Source: JAOPZW01 sp963707695
GTDB taxonomy: Bacteria > Actinomycetota > Thermoleophilia > Solirubrobacterales > Solirubrobacteraceae
Direction of reading: 5' to 3'
NCBI GenBank assembly: GCA_963707695.1
Contig: CAVPQY010000003.1
Location: forward strand, 186,001-250,000
Length of the DNA stretch: 64,000 nt
Positions 25,432-33,886 of the stretch are shown one piece after another (within the stretch, counting starts at the first letter, position 1; the number at the start of each line of letters is the position of its first letter). Below the pieces are notes generated by a model. It had not been told where the DNA came from and did no database searches. It worked only from the letters and a program-made list of their open reading frames with translations. A program made the translations under genes and the position numbers.

Positions 25432-25932
25432 CTAGGCGTCGACGAGGACGCAGGTCCCGCCCGCGCCCTCGATCGCCGTCCGGGCCGACGCGCTGAAGCC
25501 GTGGGCGTGGACGGTCAGCGGCTTGGAGAGCTCGCCCTTGCCGAGGACCTTGACCGGGATGCCCTTGCGCGTGCCCAGGCCCTTGGCCACGAGCGCGTCG
25601 AGGGTCACCTCGGCGCCCTTCTCGAAGCGCGCGTCGAGGTCGCCGAGGTTCACGGCCTGCGTGTGCGTCCGGAACGGCTCGAACGGCATCGACTTCTTCA
25701 TGTGCGGGCCGCGCAGCTTGCGCATCCGCATGTGGATCGGCATCTGGCCGCCCTCGAAGCGCGTCCGGTCCTTCGCGCCCGAGCGCGAGCCGTAGCCCTT
25801 CTGGCCGCGGCCGGCCGTCTTGCCGGTGCCCGAGCCCTCGCCGCGGCCGACGCGCTTGCGGTCCTTGCGGCTGCCGGGGGCGGGCTTGAGGTTGTGCAGG
25901 CCGATGCGCTCGTCGCGCTCGTCGGTGCTCAT
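25432..25932 (-). CDS. rplO: 50S ribosomal protein L15
   Basis: A 166-residue late-assembly protein. GSRKDRKRVGRGEGSGTGKT near residue 20 is the family signature, followed by GRGQKGYGSRSG. ATG 25932 overlaps the rpmD stop (ATGA). The N-terminal 14 residues are slightly longer than in E. coli. Confidence 0.96.
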   Translation of the reverse strand: MSTDERDERIGLHNLKPAPGSRKDRKRVGRGEGSGTGKTAGRGQKGYGSRSGAKDRTRFEGGQMPIHMRMRKLRGPHMKKSMPFEPFRTHTQAVNLGDLDARFEKGAEVTLDALVAKGLGTRKGIPVKVLGKGELSKPLTVHAHGFSASARTAIEGAGGTCVLVDA

Positions 25933-26105
25933 GGCTCGATCCTCACGAGGTGGCGGACGGCGTGGAGCATGCCGCGCGCCTGCGGGGTGTCCTTGACCTC
26001 GACCGTGTGGCCGATCCGCCGCAGGCCGAGCGAGCGCAGCGTGTCGCGCTGCGCCTTGTCGGCGCCGTTGCGGCTGCGGAACTGCGTGACCTTGACCGTG
26101 CTCAC
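25929..26105 (-). CDS. rpmD: 50S ribosomal protein L30
   Basis: A 58-residue L30: VKVTQFRSRNGADKAQRDTL, GLRRIGHTVEVKDTPQARGM and a C-terminal HLVRIEP. GTG 26105 overlaps the rpsE stop and its own TGA overlaps the rplO start, so the three are coupled. Normal length. Confidence 0.95.
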   Translation of the reverse strand: MSTVKVTQFRSRNGADKAQRDTLRSLGLRRIGHTVEVKDTPQARGMLHAVRHLVRIEP

Positions 26106-26731
26106 GCCGCGGGCTCCGGCTCGGGCGCGGGCTCGTCGCCGGCGGCCGCGGGCGTGCCCTCGGCGTCGGCGTCGGCCGACAGCGTGCCGGCTGCGTCCGC
26201 GGGGTCGGGGCCGCCGCCGAGGCCGAGGACCTGGTTGATCGACAGGCCGCGCAGCTCGGCGACCTCGCGGGGCGTGCGGAGCTCCTCGAGGCCGTTGATG
26301 GTCGCCTTGACGAGGTTGATCGGGTTCTGGGACCCGAGGCTCTTCGACAGGATGTCGTGGATGCCGGCGAGCTCGAGGACGGCGCGGACGCCGCCGCCGG
26401 CGATGACGCCGGTGCCCTCCGAGGCCGGCTTGAGCAGCACCTGGCCCGAGCCGAAGCGGCCCAGGATCGGGTGCGTGATCGTCGAGCCGTGCTTCGGCAC
26501 CCGGAAGAGGTTCTTCTTCGCGGACTCGACGCCCTTCTGGATGGCGACGGGGACCTCGTTGGCCTTGCCGTAGCCGACGCCGACCACGCTGTTCTCGTCG
26601 CCGACGACGACGAGCGCGGTGAAGGAGAAGCGCCGGCCGCCCTTGACGACCTTGGCGACGCGGTTGATCTCGACGACCCGCTCCTGCAGGTCGAGCCCGA
26701 CGGGGCTCACGGAACGATGGACTGGGGGCAT
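26102..26731 (-). CDS. rpsE: 30S ribosomal protein S5 with acidic C-terminal tail
   Basis: A 209-residue protein of the mRNA entry site and decoding fidelity. The double-stranded-RNA-binding-like N-domain (ERVVEINRVAKVVKGGRRFS) and the C-domain (GTGVIAGGGVRAVLELAGI) are normal. An extra tail of about 35 residues after GLGGGPDPADAAG is Ala/Glu/Asp/Pro-rich and ends PEPEPAA. It is one of several disordered extensions on ribosomal proteins in this cluster. Confidence 0.96.
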   Translation of the reverse strand: MPPVHRSVSPVGLDLQERVVEINRVAKVVKGGRRFSFTALVVVGDENSVVGVGYGKANEVPVAIQKGVESAKKNLFRVPKHGSTITHPILGRFGSGQVLLKPASEGTGVIAGGGVRAVLELAGIHDILSKSLGSQNPINLVKATINGLEELRTPREVAELRGLSINQVLGLGGGPDPADAAGTLSADADAEGTPAAAGDEPAPEPEPAA

Positions 26732-26761
26732 GCGCTCTCTAGCTTGGCAGGGGTCGGTGGG

Positions 26762-27115
26762 CTAGACGGTGAGCCCGCCCTCGCGGACGCCGTCCGCAAG
26801 GGCCTTGACGCGACCGTGGTACTGGTAGCCGCCGCGATCGAACACGGCGGTCTGGACACCGGCGGCCTGCGCGCGCTGCGCGAGCAGCTCGCCGGCCTTC
26901 CCGGCCTGCTCCATCCGGCCGAGGCCGCGCAGGTCGGCCTCGGTCCAGGTGACCGCGGCCAGCGTGCGGCCGGCCGAGTCGTCGATGAGCTGGGCGGCGA
27001 TCCCGCGGTTGGAGCGGAAGACCGAGATGCGCGGGCGCTCGGCGGTGCCGACGATCTTCGCGCGGACGCGCCGGCGGCGCTTGAGCCGGGCGGCGGGGCG
27101 GGTCTTGACCGTCAT
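26762..27115 (-). CDS. rplR: 50S ribosomal protein L18
   Basis: A 117-residue 5S rRNA-binding protein: RRRRVRAKIVGTAERPRISV, then FRSNRGIAAQLIDD and C-terminal FDRGGYQYHGRVKALADGVR. Overlaps the rplF stop by four bases. Confidence 0.96.
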   Translation of the reverse strand: MTVKTRPAARLKRRRRVRAKIVGTAERPRISVFRSNRGIAAQLIDDSAGRTLAAVTWTEADLRGLGRMEQAGKAGELLAQRAQAAGVQTAVFDRGGYQYHGRVKALADGVREGGLTV

Positions 27116-27645
27116 GCGCGCTTGCCGACCTTCCTGGCGACGTACTCGCCCTCGTAGCGGATGCCCTTGCCCTTGTAGGGCTCCGGCGGCCGCCGCTTGC
27201 GGATGCCCGCGGCGACCTCGCCGACGAGCTGCTTCGAGATGCCCTTGACGACGACGCGCGTGGGCTGCGGGACCTCGAACTCGATGCCCTCGGGGGCCTT
27301 GATCGAGACCGGGTGCGAGAAGCCCAGCGCGAGCTCGAGGTCGCGGCCGCGCAGCTGCGCGCGGTAGCCGACGCCCTGGATCTCGAGGACCTTCTGGTAG
27401 CCCGTCGTGACGCCCTCGACCATGTTGGCCACGAGCGAGCGCGTCAGCCCGTGCAGGGCGCGGTGCTCGCCGCGGTCGGTCGGGCGGGTGACGACGATCT
27501 CGCCGTCCTCCTGCGCCACCGTGATGTCGCGGTGAACGCGCTCGGACAGCTCGCCGCGCGGGCCGGCGACGCGGACGACCTCGGGCTCGATGGCCACCGT
27601 GACGGTGGCCGGGACGGGGATGGGCTTGCGGCCGATGCGGCTCAT
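27112..27645 (-). CDS. rplF: 50S ribosomal protein L6
   Basis: A 177-residue protein next to the sarcin-ricin loop. MSRIGRKPIPVP at the N-terminus and the C-terminal repeat with RKRRPPEPYKGKGIRYEGE. Normal length and order. Confidence 0.97.
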   Translation of the reverse strand: MSRIGRKPIPVPATVTVAIEPEVVRVAGPRGELSERVHRDITVAQEDGEIVVTRPTDRGEHRALHGLTRSLVANMVEGVTTGYQKVLEIQGVGYRAQLRGRDLELALGFSHPVSIKAPEGIEFEVPQPTRVVVKGISKQLVGEVAAGIRKRRPPEPYKGKGIRYEGEYVARKVGKRA

Positions 27646-27649
27646 CTGC

Positions 27650-28057
27650 TCACCAGACGTGGGCCACGACTTCGCCGCCGACGCCCGCCTGGCGGGCCTG
27701 GTGGCCGGTCATGACCCCGGACGAGGTCGACACGATGGCCGTGCCCATGCCGCCCTGGACCTTGGGGATCTGGGTGGCGGGCACGTAGAAGCGCTGCCCC
27801 GGGCGCGAGACGCGCTTGAGGCCCGAGATCGCGCTGCGGCGGCTCTCGGTGTACTTGAGCTGGACGCGGATGAGCTCCGCCGGCCGCTCGGGCGTCGGCG
27901 CCTCGATCGAGAAGTCGTCGATGTAGCCCTGCTCCTTGAGGATCCGGGCGAGCTCGCGCTTGAGGCCCGAGGACGGGATGTCCACGGTCTCGTGGGCGGC
28001 GGTGATCGCGTTGCGGATGCGCGTCAGGAAGTCCGCGATGGGGTCGGTCATGGACAT
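27650..28057 (-). CDS. rpsH: 30S ribosomal protein S8
   Basis: A 135-residue 16S rRNA-binding protein; in many bacteria it is also the spc-operon repressor. MTDPIADFLTRIRNAI near the N-terminus and the C-terminal STSSGVMTGHQARQAGVGGE. Start MSM or the ATG two codons later; ATG 28057 is used. Confidence 0.96.
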   Translation of the reverse strand: MSMTDPIADFLTRIRNAITAAHETVDIPSSGLKRELARILKEQGYIDDFSIEAPTPERPAELIRVQLKYTESRRSAISGLKRVSRPGQRFYVPATQIPKVQGGMGTAIVSTSSGVMTGHQARQAGVGGEVVAHVW

Positions 28058-28061
28058 GGGC

Positions 28062-28247
28062 TCACCAGCTGCTCTTGGTCATGCCGGGGATGAACCCGTT
28101 GTGGGCCAGCTCGCGCAGGCAGATGCGGCACACGCCGAACTTGCGGTAGACGGCGCGCGACCGGCCGCAGCGGCGGCAGCGGGTGTACTCCCGGGTCTTG
28201 AACTTCGCGGGGCGCGACTGGCGGACCCGCTGGGACGTCTTGGCCAT
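28062..28247 (-). CDS. rpsN: 30S ribosomal protein S14, zinc-binding (type Z)
   Basis: A 61-residue short-form S14. C24, C27, C40 and C43 (CRRC ... CRIC) form the zinc site, and the C-terminus GFIPGMTKSSW is diagnostic. ATG 28247 shares a base with the rplE stop region. A longer open reading frame runs upstream but only over rplE in another frame. Confidence 0.97.
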   Translation of the reverse strand: MAKTSQRVRQSRPAKFKTREYTRCRRCGRSRAVYRKFGVCRICLRELAHNGFIPGMTKSSW

Positions 28248-28846
28248 CAGGCCTCCTGGGTCGCGTCGGTCGACGCGTAGGGGTTGTTCTCGCGGCTGAA
28301 CGGCATGCCCAGCGCCTCGAGCAGCGCGTAGGCCTCCTCGTCCGTGGCCGCGGAGGTCGTGATCGTCACGTCCAGGCCTCGGACCTGGTCGATGGCGTCG
28401 TAGTCGATCTCGGGGAAGATGATCTGCTCGCGGACGCCCATGGAGAAGTTGCCGCGCCCGTCGAAGGAGCGCGGGTTCAGGCCGCGGAAGTCGCGGATCC
28501 GCGGGATCGCGATCGACATGAGGCGATCGAGGAACTCGTAGGCGCGCTCGCGGCGGAGCGTGACGGCGAGGCCGACGGGCATCTCCTCCCGCACCTTGAA
28601 CTGCGCGATCGACTTGCGGGCGCGGCGGACGCTCGGCTGCTGGCCGGCGATCGTCGCCAGCTGCTCGCGCGCGGCCTCGAGCATGCGCGTGTCCTGCTTG
28701 GCCTCGCCGACGCCCATGTTGAGCGTCACCTTCTCGATGCGGGGCGCCTGCATCGGGGTGCTGTAGCCGAAGCGCTCGATGAGCGCGGGGCGGATCTCCT
28801 CGGCGTAGCGGAGCTTGAGGCGGGCTGGGGTCTGGGTCGTGGCCAT
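28247..28846 (-). CDS. rplE: 50S ribosomal protein L5
   Basis: A 199-residue 5S rRNA-binding protein: KVTLNMGVGEAKQDTRML near residue 40, REEMPVGLAVTLRRERAYEF near 90, and ITTSAATDEEAYALLEALGMPF near the C-terminus. Confidence 0.97.
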   Translation of the reverse strand: MATTQTPARLKLRYAEEIRPALIERFGYSTPMQAPRIEKVTLNMGVGEAKQDTRMLEAAREQLATIAGQQPSVRRARKSIAQFKVREEMPVGLAVTLRRERAYEFLDRLMSIAIPRIRDFRGLNPRSFDGRGNFSMGVREQIIFPEIDYDAIDQVRGLDVTITTSAATDEEAYALLEALGMPFSRENNPYASTDATQEA

Positions 28847-28851
28847 GGCGA

Positions 28852-29172
28852 TCAGTCGAGCTGCTGGCCGGACCGCTTGGCCACGCGGCGGCGCGTGCCA
28901 CCCTCGCGGGTGACCCCCACGCGCGTCGGCTTGTTGTCCTTGGGGTCGAGCAGCATGACGTTCGAGATGTGGATGGGCCCCTCGCTGGACACCACCCCCG
29001 CCTCGACGTTGGGACGCTGGGGCGTGGGCTTCTGGTGGCGCTTGACGAGGTTCAGGCCCTCGACGTAGACCCGCTGCTTCGCGGGGTCCACGCGCAGGAC
29101 CTTGCCGGACTTGCCGCGGTCCTTGCCGCTGATGACGACGACCTCGTCGTCGCGGCGGATCCTGGCTCCCAT
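28852..29172 (-). CDS. rplX: 50S ribosomal protein L24
   Basis: A 106-residue assembly initiator. KOW motif IRRDDEVVVISGKDRGKSGK at the N-terminus, followed by VDPAKQRVYVEGLNLVKRH. Normal length. Confidence 0.96.
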   Translation of the reverse strand: MGARIRRDDEVVVISGKDRGKSGKVLRVDPAKQRVYVEGLNLVKRHQKPTPQRPNVEAGVVSSEGPIHISNVMLLDPKDNKPTRVGVTREGGTRRRVAKRSGQQLD

Positions 29173-29173
29173 G

Positions 29174-29542
29174 CTAGAGCACCTCCGGCGCGAGCGACAC
29201 GATCTTCATGAAGTTGCGCTCGCGCAGCTCGCGCGCGACCGGGCCGAAGATGCGGGTGCCGCGCGGGTTGTTCTGCGCGTCGATGATCACGGCGGCGTTC
29301 TCGTCGAAGGCGATGTACGTGCCGTCCTCACGGCCGTACTCCTTCTTCGTGCGCACGACGACGGCGGTCACGACCTCGCCCTTCTTGACCGTCCCCTGGG
29401 GGTTGGCCTGCTTGACGGTGGCCTTGATGACGTCGCCGACGCCCGCGTAGCGGCGGCGCGAGCCGCCCATGACGCGGATGCAGAGGATCTCGCGCGCGCC
29501 GGTGTTGTCGGCCACGCGCAGGCGGGTCTCGTTCTGGATCAC
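29174..29542 (-). CDS. rplN: 50S ribosomal protein L14
   Basis: A 122-residue protein of the subunit interface: MIQNETRLRVADNTGAREIL and FGPVARELRERNFMKIVSLA. GTG 29542 overlaps the rpsQ stop by four bases. Confidence 0.97.
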   Translation of the reverse strand: MIQNETRLRVADNTGAREILCIRVMGGSRRRYAGVGDVIKATVKQANPQGTVKKGEVVTAVVVRTKKEYGREDGTYIAFDENAAVIIDAQNNPRGTRIFGPVARELRERNFMKIVSLAPEVL

Positions 29543-29772
29543 TTCGCGCGCTCCAGGACCTCGACGAGGCGCCAGCGCTTCGTGCGCGACATCGGCCGCG
29601 TCTCGATGACGCGGACGAGATCGCCCTCGCTGGCGTCGTTGCGCTCGTCGTGGGCGTGCAGGACGCTCGTGGAGCGCACGATCTTGCGATAGCGCCGGTG
29701 CCGGCGCGACGTGTCGACCTTCAGGACGATCGTCTTGTCGGGCTTGTCGGAGGTCACCGTGCCCACGCGCAC
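29539..29772 (-). CDS. rpsQ: 30S ribosomal protein S17, conserved core
   Basis: The conserved S17 core: RVGTVTSDKPDKTIVLKVDT, HRRYRKIVRSTSVLHAHDE, GDLVRVIETRPMSRTKRW and VEVLERAK. Counted from GTG 29772 it is 77 residues. However, coding sequence continues in this frame well upstream of 29772 without any start codon, and an ATG with correct operon spacing lies at 30173 in a neighbouring frame. The native protein is probably about 210 residues with an N-terminal extension, and the gene as given carries a one-base frame break (see 29773-30173). GTG 29772 is therefore a fallback start. Confidence 0.9.
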   Translation of the reverse strand: MRVGTVTSDKPDKTIVLKVDTSRRHRRYRKIVRSTSVLHAHDERNDASEGDLVRVIETRPMSRTKRWRLVEVLERAK

Positions 29773-30173
29773 CTGCGGGTTGCCCGCCGGGCGCTCGGCG
29801 GGCGGCGTGCCCTCGCGCGGGCCGGCGGCCCGGCGCTTCTCGCGCTCCTGCTGGCGGCGCCGGCTGCGCGCGGCGGCCTTGGCCCGGCGGACCTCGGCGC
29901 GCTCCTCGGGCGTCGCGCCGCGGCGCTTGCCGCGCCGGGCGCGCGCCGCGGCGCGGCGCTCGGCCGGGGTGTCGGCAGGGGCGGACGTCGCGGGGCGGGC
30001 GGCGTCGCGGCGGGGGCGGCCTCGTCGGCGGGGGCGGCCGCGTCCGCCTCCTCGGCGGTCGTGCCGTCGGCGCCGGCGGCCTCGGCCGCGACGACCTCCT
30101 CCTCGGCGGGCGGGGTCGCCGCCGCGGGCTCGGGCGTCTCGTCGGGGGTCGTCTCGGGGGTCTCGTCAGCCAT
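29773..30173 (-). other. rpsQ: frameshifted N-terminal extension of rpsQ
   Basis: From ATG 30173, 10 bases after the rpmC stop, an acidic segment reads MADETPETTPDETPEP and on to DEAAPAAT. From about 30000 down to 29773 the sensible reading is in the S17 frame: PADTPAERRAAARARRGKRR, TPEERAEVRRAKAAARSRRR, GTPPAERPAGNPQ leading straight into the S17 core. One missing base in a C/G-rich run near 29990-30030 would join the two. Extended S17 proteins with ERRAA and GTPPAE segments fit what I recall of Solirubrobacterales. A sequencing or assembly indel is the simplest cause; programmed frameshifting is possible but less likely. Confidence 0.7.
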
Positions 30174-30183
30174 CAGTGGGTGC

Positions 30184-30390
30184 TCAGCGGATCTGGTCGG
30201 GGTCGATCCCGCGCTCGCGGGCGATCGTCAGGGCGCGGGCGAGGTCGCGCTTGCTCGCGCGGACGCCGGCGGTGTTCTCCAGCTCGCCCGTGGCGAGCTG
30301 GAAGCGCAGCCCGAAGGCGTCGCGGCGGGCGGTCTTGATCTGCTCGAGGAGCGCCTGGTCGTCGAGCTCGCGCAGGTCGGCGGCCTTCAT
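30184..30390 (-). CDS. rpmC: 50S ribosomal protein L29
   Basis: A 68-residue protein of the exit-tunnel rim: MKAADLRELDDQALLEQIKT and the family core LRFQLATGELENTAGVRASK. ATG 30390 overlaps the rplP stop (ATGA). Confidence 0.96.
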   Translation of the reverse strand: MKAADLRELDDQALLEQIKTARRDAFGLRFQLATGELENTAGVRASKRDLARALTIARERGIDPDQIR

Positions 30391-30803
30391 CGGTCGTCCT
30401 CGGCGGACACGAACTTCGTGCGGACGGGCAGCTTGTGGCCGGCCAGGCGCATGGCCTCGCGGGCCAGGGGCTCCGGCACGCCGGCCAGCTCGAACATCAC
30501 GCGGCCCGGCTTGACCACGGCGACCCAGCCCTCGGGCGAGCCCTTGCCGGACCCCATGCGGGTCTCGGCCGGCTTCTTCGTCACGGGCTTGTCGGGGTAG
30601 ACGTTGATCCACACCTTGCCGCCGCGCTTGATCTTGCGGGTCATCGCGATGCGGGCCGCCTCGATCTGGCGGTTCGTCAGCCAGCCGGCGTCGAGCGACT
30701 TGATGCCGTACTCGCCGAACTGCACGGTCGTCTGACCGCGCGAGAGCCCGGCGCGACGCCCGCGGTGCTGCTTGCGGTGCTTCACGCGCTTGGGGGACAG
30801 CAT
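30387..30803 (-). CDS. rplP: 50S ribosomal protein L16
   Basis: A 138-residue protein near the peptidyl-transferase centre: KHRKQHRGRRAGLSRG, FGEYGIKSLDAGWLTNRQIE and AGVPEPLAREAMRLAGHKLP. ATG 30803 overlaps the rpsC stop by one base. Confidence 0.97.
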   Translation of the reverse strand: MLSPKRVKHRKQHRGRRAGLSRGQTTVQFGEYGIKSLDAGWLTNRQIEAARIAMTRKIKRGGKVWINVYPDKPVTKKPAETRMGSGKGSPEGWVAVVKPGRVMFELAGVPEPLAREAMRLAGHKLPVRTKFVSAEDDR

Positions 30804-31735
30804 CAGCGGCCACCTCCGCGCGGGCCACGGCCACCGCCGCCGCCTCCGCCGCCACGGCCGCCGCCGCCGCCGCCGAAGCCGCCTCCGCCGCCACGGCCAC
30901 CGCCGCCACCGCCGAAGCCGCCTCCGCCGCCACGGCCACCGCCGCCACGGCCACCGGGGCCGCCGCCGCCCGGACCGCCGCCGCGGCCGCCACGGCCGCC
31001 ACCCGGACCGCCACCGCGGTCGCCGCGGCCGCGCCGCCGGTCGTCGCGGTCGCCGCCCGCCGCGGGGGACGGGCCCTCCATGTCGGTGAGGTCGGCGCCG
31101 GCGTAGCCCTCCGGCATGATCTCGCCCTTGTTGATCCAGACCTTCACGCCGATGCGGCCGAAGGTCGTGCGTGCCTCGTAGAAGCCGTAGTCGATGTCGG
31201 CGCGCATCGTGTGCAGGGGGACGCGGCCGTCGGAGTAGGACTCGGAGCGCGCCATCTCGGCCCCGCCGAGGCGGCCGCCGACCTGGACCTTGCAGCCCTT
31301 GGCGCCCGAGCGCATCGCGCTCGTCAGGGCGCGCTTCATGGCCCGGCGGAACGCCACGCGGTTCTGCAGCTGCTCGGCGATCGACTGCGCGACGAGCTTC
31401 GCGTCGAGCTCGGGGCGCTTGATCTCGAGGATGTTGACCTTGATCTGCTTGCGCGTCATCCGGTTGAGGTCGCGCCGCAGGGCGTCGACCTCGCTGCCCG
31501 ACTTGCCGATCACGATGCCCGGGCGCGCCGTGTGGATGTTGACCTCCACCTCGTTGGCGTCCTTGCGGATCGTGATGTCGCTCAGCCCGGCGTGGGCCAG
31601 CTTCCCGGTGATGTGGCCGCGGATCGCGACGTCCTCCGCCAGGTAGTCGGCGAAGTGCTTCTCGTTGAACCAGTTGGACTTCCAGTCGTGGATGTACCCC
31701 ACGCGGATGGACTCTGGGTGGACCTTCTGCCCCAT
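30803..31735 (-). CDS. rpsC: 30S ribosomal protein S3 with glycine/arginine-rich tail
   Basis: A 310-residue S3; the usual length is about 220-275. Residues 1-218 are canonical: MGQKVHPESIRVGYIHDW, KH domain with ARPGIVIGKSGSEVDALRR, and GRLGGAEMARSE. From about 219 the sequence becomes DRDDRRRGRGDRGGG followed by some 70 residues made almost only of Gly, Arg and a few Phe (GGGGGFGGGG repeats), like an RGG box of RNA-binding proteins. The tail could bind mRNA or rRNA near the mRNA entry channel; that is inference. Its DNA repeats may vary in length between strains. Confidence 0.96.
   Translation of the reverse strand: MGQKVHPESIRVGYIHDWKSNWFNEKHFADYLAEDVAIRGHITGKLAHAGLSDITIRKDANEVEVNIHTARPGIVIGKSGSEVDALRRDLNRMTRKQIKVNILEIKRPELDAKLVAQSIAEQLQNRVAFRRAMKRALTSAMRSGAKGCKVQVGGRLGGAEMARSESYSDGRVPLHTMRADIDYGFYEARTTFGRIGVKVWINKGEIMPEGYAGADLTDMEGPSPAAGGDRDDRRRGRGDRGGGPGGGRGGRGGGPGGGGPGGRGGGGRGGGGGFGGGGGGRGGGGGFGGGGGGRGGGGGGGGRGPRGGGR
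30806..31070. repeat. glycine-codon repeat tract in rpsC
   Basis: Imperfect GCC/CCGCC repeats (minus strand GGC/GGT codons), including two near-identical units of about 42 bases encoding GGGGGFGGGGGGRG. Prone to slippage and assembly error. Confidence 0.8.
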
Positions 31736-31737
31736 GG

Positions 31738-32454
31738 CTAGCGGGTCTCCTTCGGGGTCAGCTGGATCGTGAGGTGGCTCGTGCGCTTGCGGATGCGCGT
31801 CGCGCGGCCCATGGCGCGCGGGCGGAAGCGCTTGAGCGTCGGCCCCTCGTCTGCGGTGATGGCGTGGACCTTCAGCTCGTCCCCGACCAGCTCGTGGTTG
31901 TTCTCGGCGTTGGCGATCGCCGACTCAAGCAGCTTGCTCCAGTCGCGGGCGACCGAGCGGGGCGTGTGCGCGAGGATCGCGCGCGCCTCCTGCACGGACT
32001 TGCCGCGGACGTTGTCGGCCACGAGGCGCGCCTTGCGCGCCGAGGACCGGACGTACTTCGCCTGCGCGCGGACGACCACGCGGCCGTCGGCGGAGCGCCG
32101 GCGCGGCGCGGTGGGCCTCGGCCTGGCGGCTGGCGTCGCCGCGGCGACCGGCTCGTCGTCGTCCTCGTCCTCGTCCTCGTCGGCCTCGGCGGTGGGCTCC
32201 TCGGCGTCGGACGCCTCGGCCTCGTCGGCCGGCTCCTCGGCGTCGGGCGCGTCGGTGGCCACGTCCTCCTCGAGGACGGGCTCCTCGGCGGCCTCGCCGG
32301 GCACCTCGGCCGCCGGCTCGCCGGCCGCGACCTCCTGGGCCGTCGCCTCGGCGTCGGCCACCTCGGCCTCGGCCTGCTCGGGCTGCGCGCCGGCCTGCGG
32401 CTCCGGCGCCTCGGGCTCCTTGCCCTTCTTCGGCTTGCGCGGGGCGGGGCTCAT
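31738..32454 (-). CDS. rplV: 50S ribosomal protein L22 with long acidic N-terminal extension
   Basis: A 238-residue protein whose ribosomal core occupies only about 123-238: RAQAKYVRSSARKARLVADN, VQEARAILAHTPR, and RFRPRAMGRATRIRKRTSHL. Residues 1-122 are an added segment: a short basic start (PRKPKKGKEPE), about 90 very acidic Glu/Asp/Ala residues including DEDEDEDDDE, and a basic PRPTAPRRRSADG hinge. ATG 32454 overlaps the rpsS stop (ATGA), and no alternative start lies at the core, so the extension is likely real. L22 lines the exit tunnel; the extension would project from the surface. Confidence 0.94.
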   Translation of the reverse strand: MSPAPRKPKKGKEPEAPEPQAGAQPEQAEAEVADAEATAQEVAAGEPAAEVPGEAAEEPVLEEDVATDAPDAEEPADEAEASDAEEPTAEADEDEDEDDDEPVAAATPAARPRPTAPRRRSADGRVVVRAQAKYVRSSARKARLVADNVRGKSVQEARAILAHTPRSVARDWSKLLESAIANAENNHELVGDELKVHAITADEGPTLKRFRPRAMGRATRIRKRTSHLTIQLTPKETR

Positions 32455-32723
32455 CGGCGCCGCCCCGTGTCCGCGTGGCCGCGGTACGTGCGCGTCGGCG
32501 CGAACTCCCCGAGCTTGTGGCCGACCATGCCCTCGCTGACGAACACGGGGACGTGCTTGCGCCCGTCGTGCACGGCGATCGTGTGGCCGACCATCTCCGG
32601 GAAGATCGTCGAGGTGCGCGACCAGGTGCGCACCATCTGCTTGCGGTTCTCGGCGTTCATGGCCTCGATGCGCGCCATCAGGCGCTCCTCGACCCACGGC
32701 CCCTTCTTGCTCGAACGACTCAC
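32451..32723 (-). CDS. rpsS: 30S ribosomal protein S19
   Basis: A 90-residue protein of the small-subunit head: SRSSKKGPWVEERL, TIFPEMVGHTIAVHDGRKHV and GHKLGEFAPTRTYRGH. Confidence 0.97.
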   Translation of the reverse strand: MSRSSKKGPWVEERLMARIEAMNAENRKQMVRTWSRTSTIFPEMVGHTIAVHDGRKHVPVFVSEGMVGHKLGEFAPTRTYRGHADTGRRR

Positions 32724-32729
32724 TGCTGC

Positions 32730-33572
<843 letters not shown>

Positions 33573-33580
33573 GGCTCAGC

Positions 33581-33883
33581 TCACCCCTCGAGGCCCTGGA
33601 GGCCCTGGAAGATCGGGATCGTGTCGCCCGGGCGCACCTGCACGATGGCCTTCTTCCACGAGCGGGTGCGCCCCTGGATCAGGCCGCGGCGCTTCGGCTT
33701 GCTCTTGACGGACATCGTGCGGACCTCGAGGACCTTGACGTCGTCGAAGAGCGCCTCGACGGCCTGGCGGATCTGGGTCTTGTGCGCGTCGGGGTGGACG
33801 CGGAACGTGTACTTGTCGTTCGCGGCGAGCACATAGCTCTTCTCGCTGACGACGGGCCGGATGATGATCTGGCTGGGGTCCAT
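33581..33883 (-). CDS. rplW: 50S ribosomal protein L23
   Basis: A 100-residue exit-site protein that docks trigger factor and SRP: IIRPVVSEKSYVLAANDKYT and VRTMSVKSKPKRRG, then TRSWKKAIVQVRPGDTIPIF. Confidence 0.96.
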   Translation of the reverse strand: MDPSQIIIRPVVSEKSYVLAANDKYTFRVHPDAHKTQIRQAVEALFDDVKVLEVRTMSVKSKPKRRGLIQGRTRSWKKAIVQVRPGDTIPIFQGLQGLEG

Positions 33884-33886
33884 GGG

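Noticed and set aside
28062..28901. A 279-codon reading of the rpsN frame
   Set aside because: The extra N-terminal part overlaps rplE and L24 in another frame and is Arg/Pro/Ala noise; the S14 start at ATG 28247 gives a perfect 61-residue type-Z S14.
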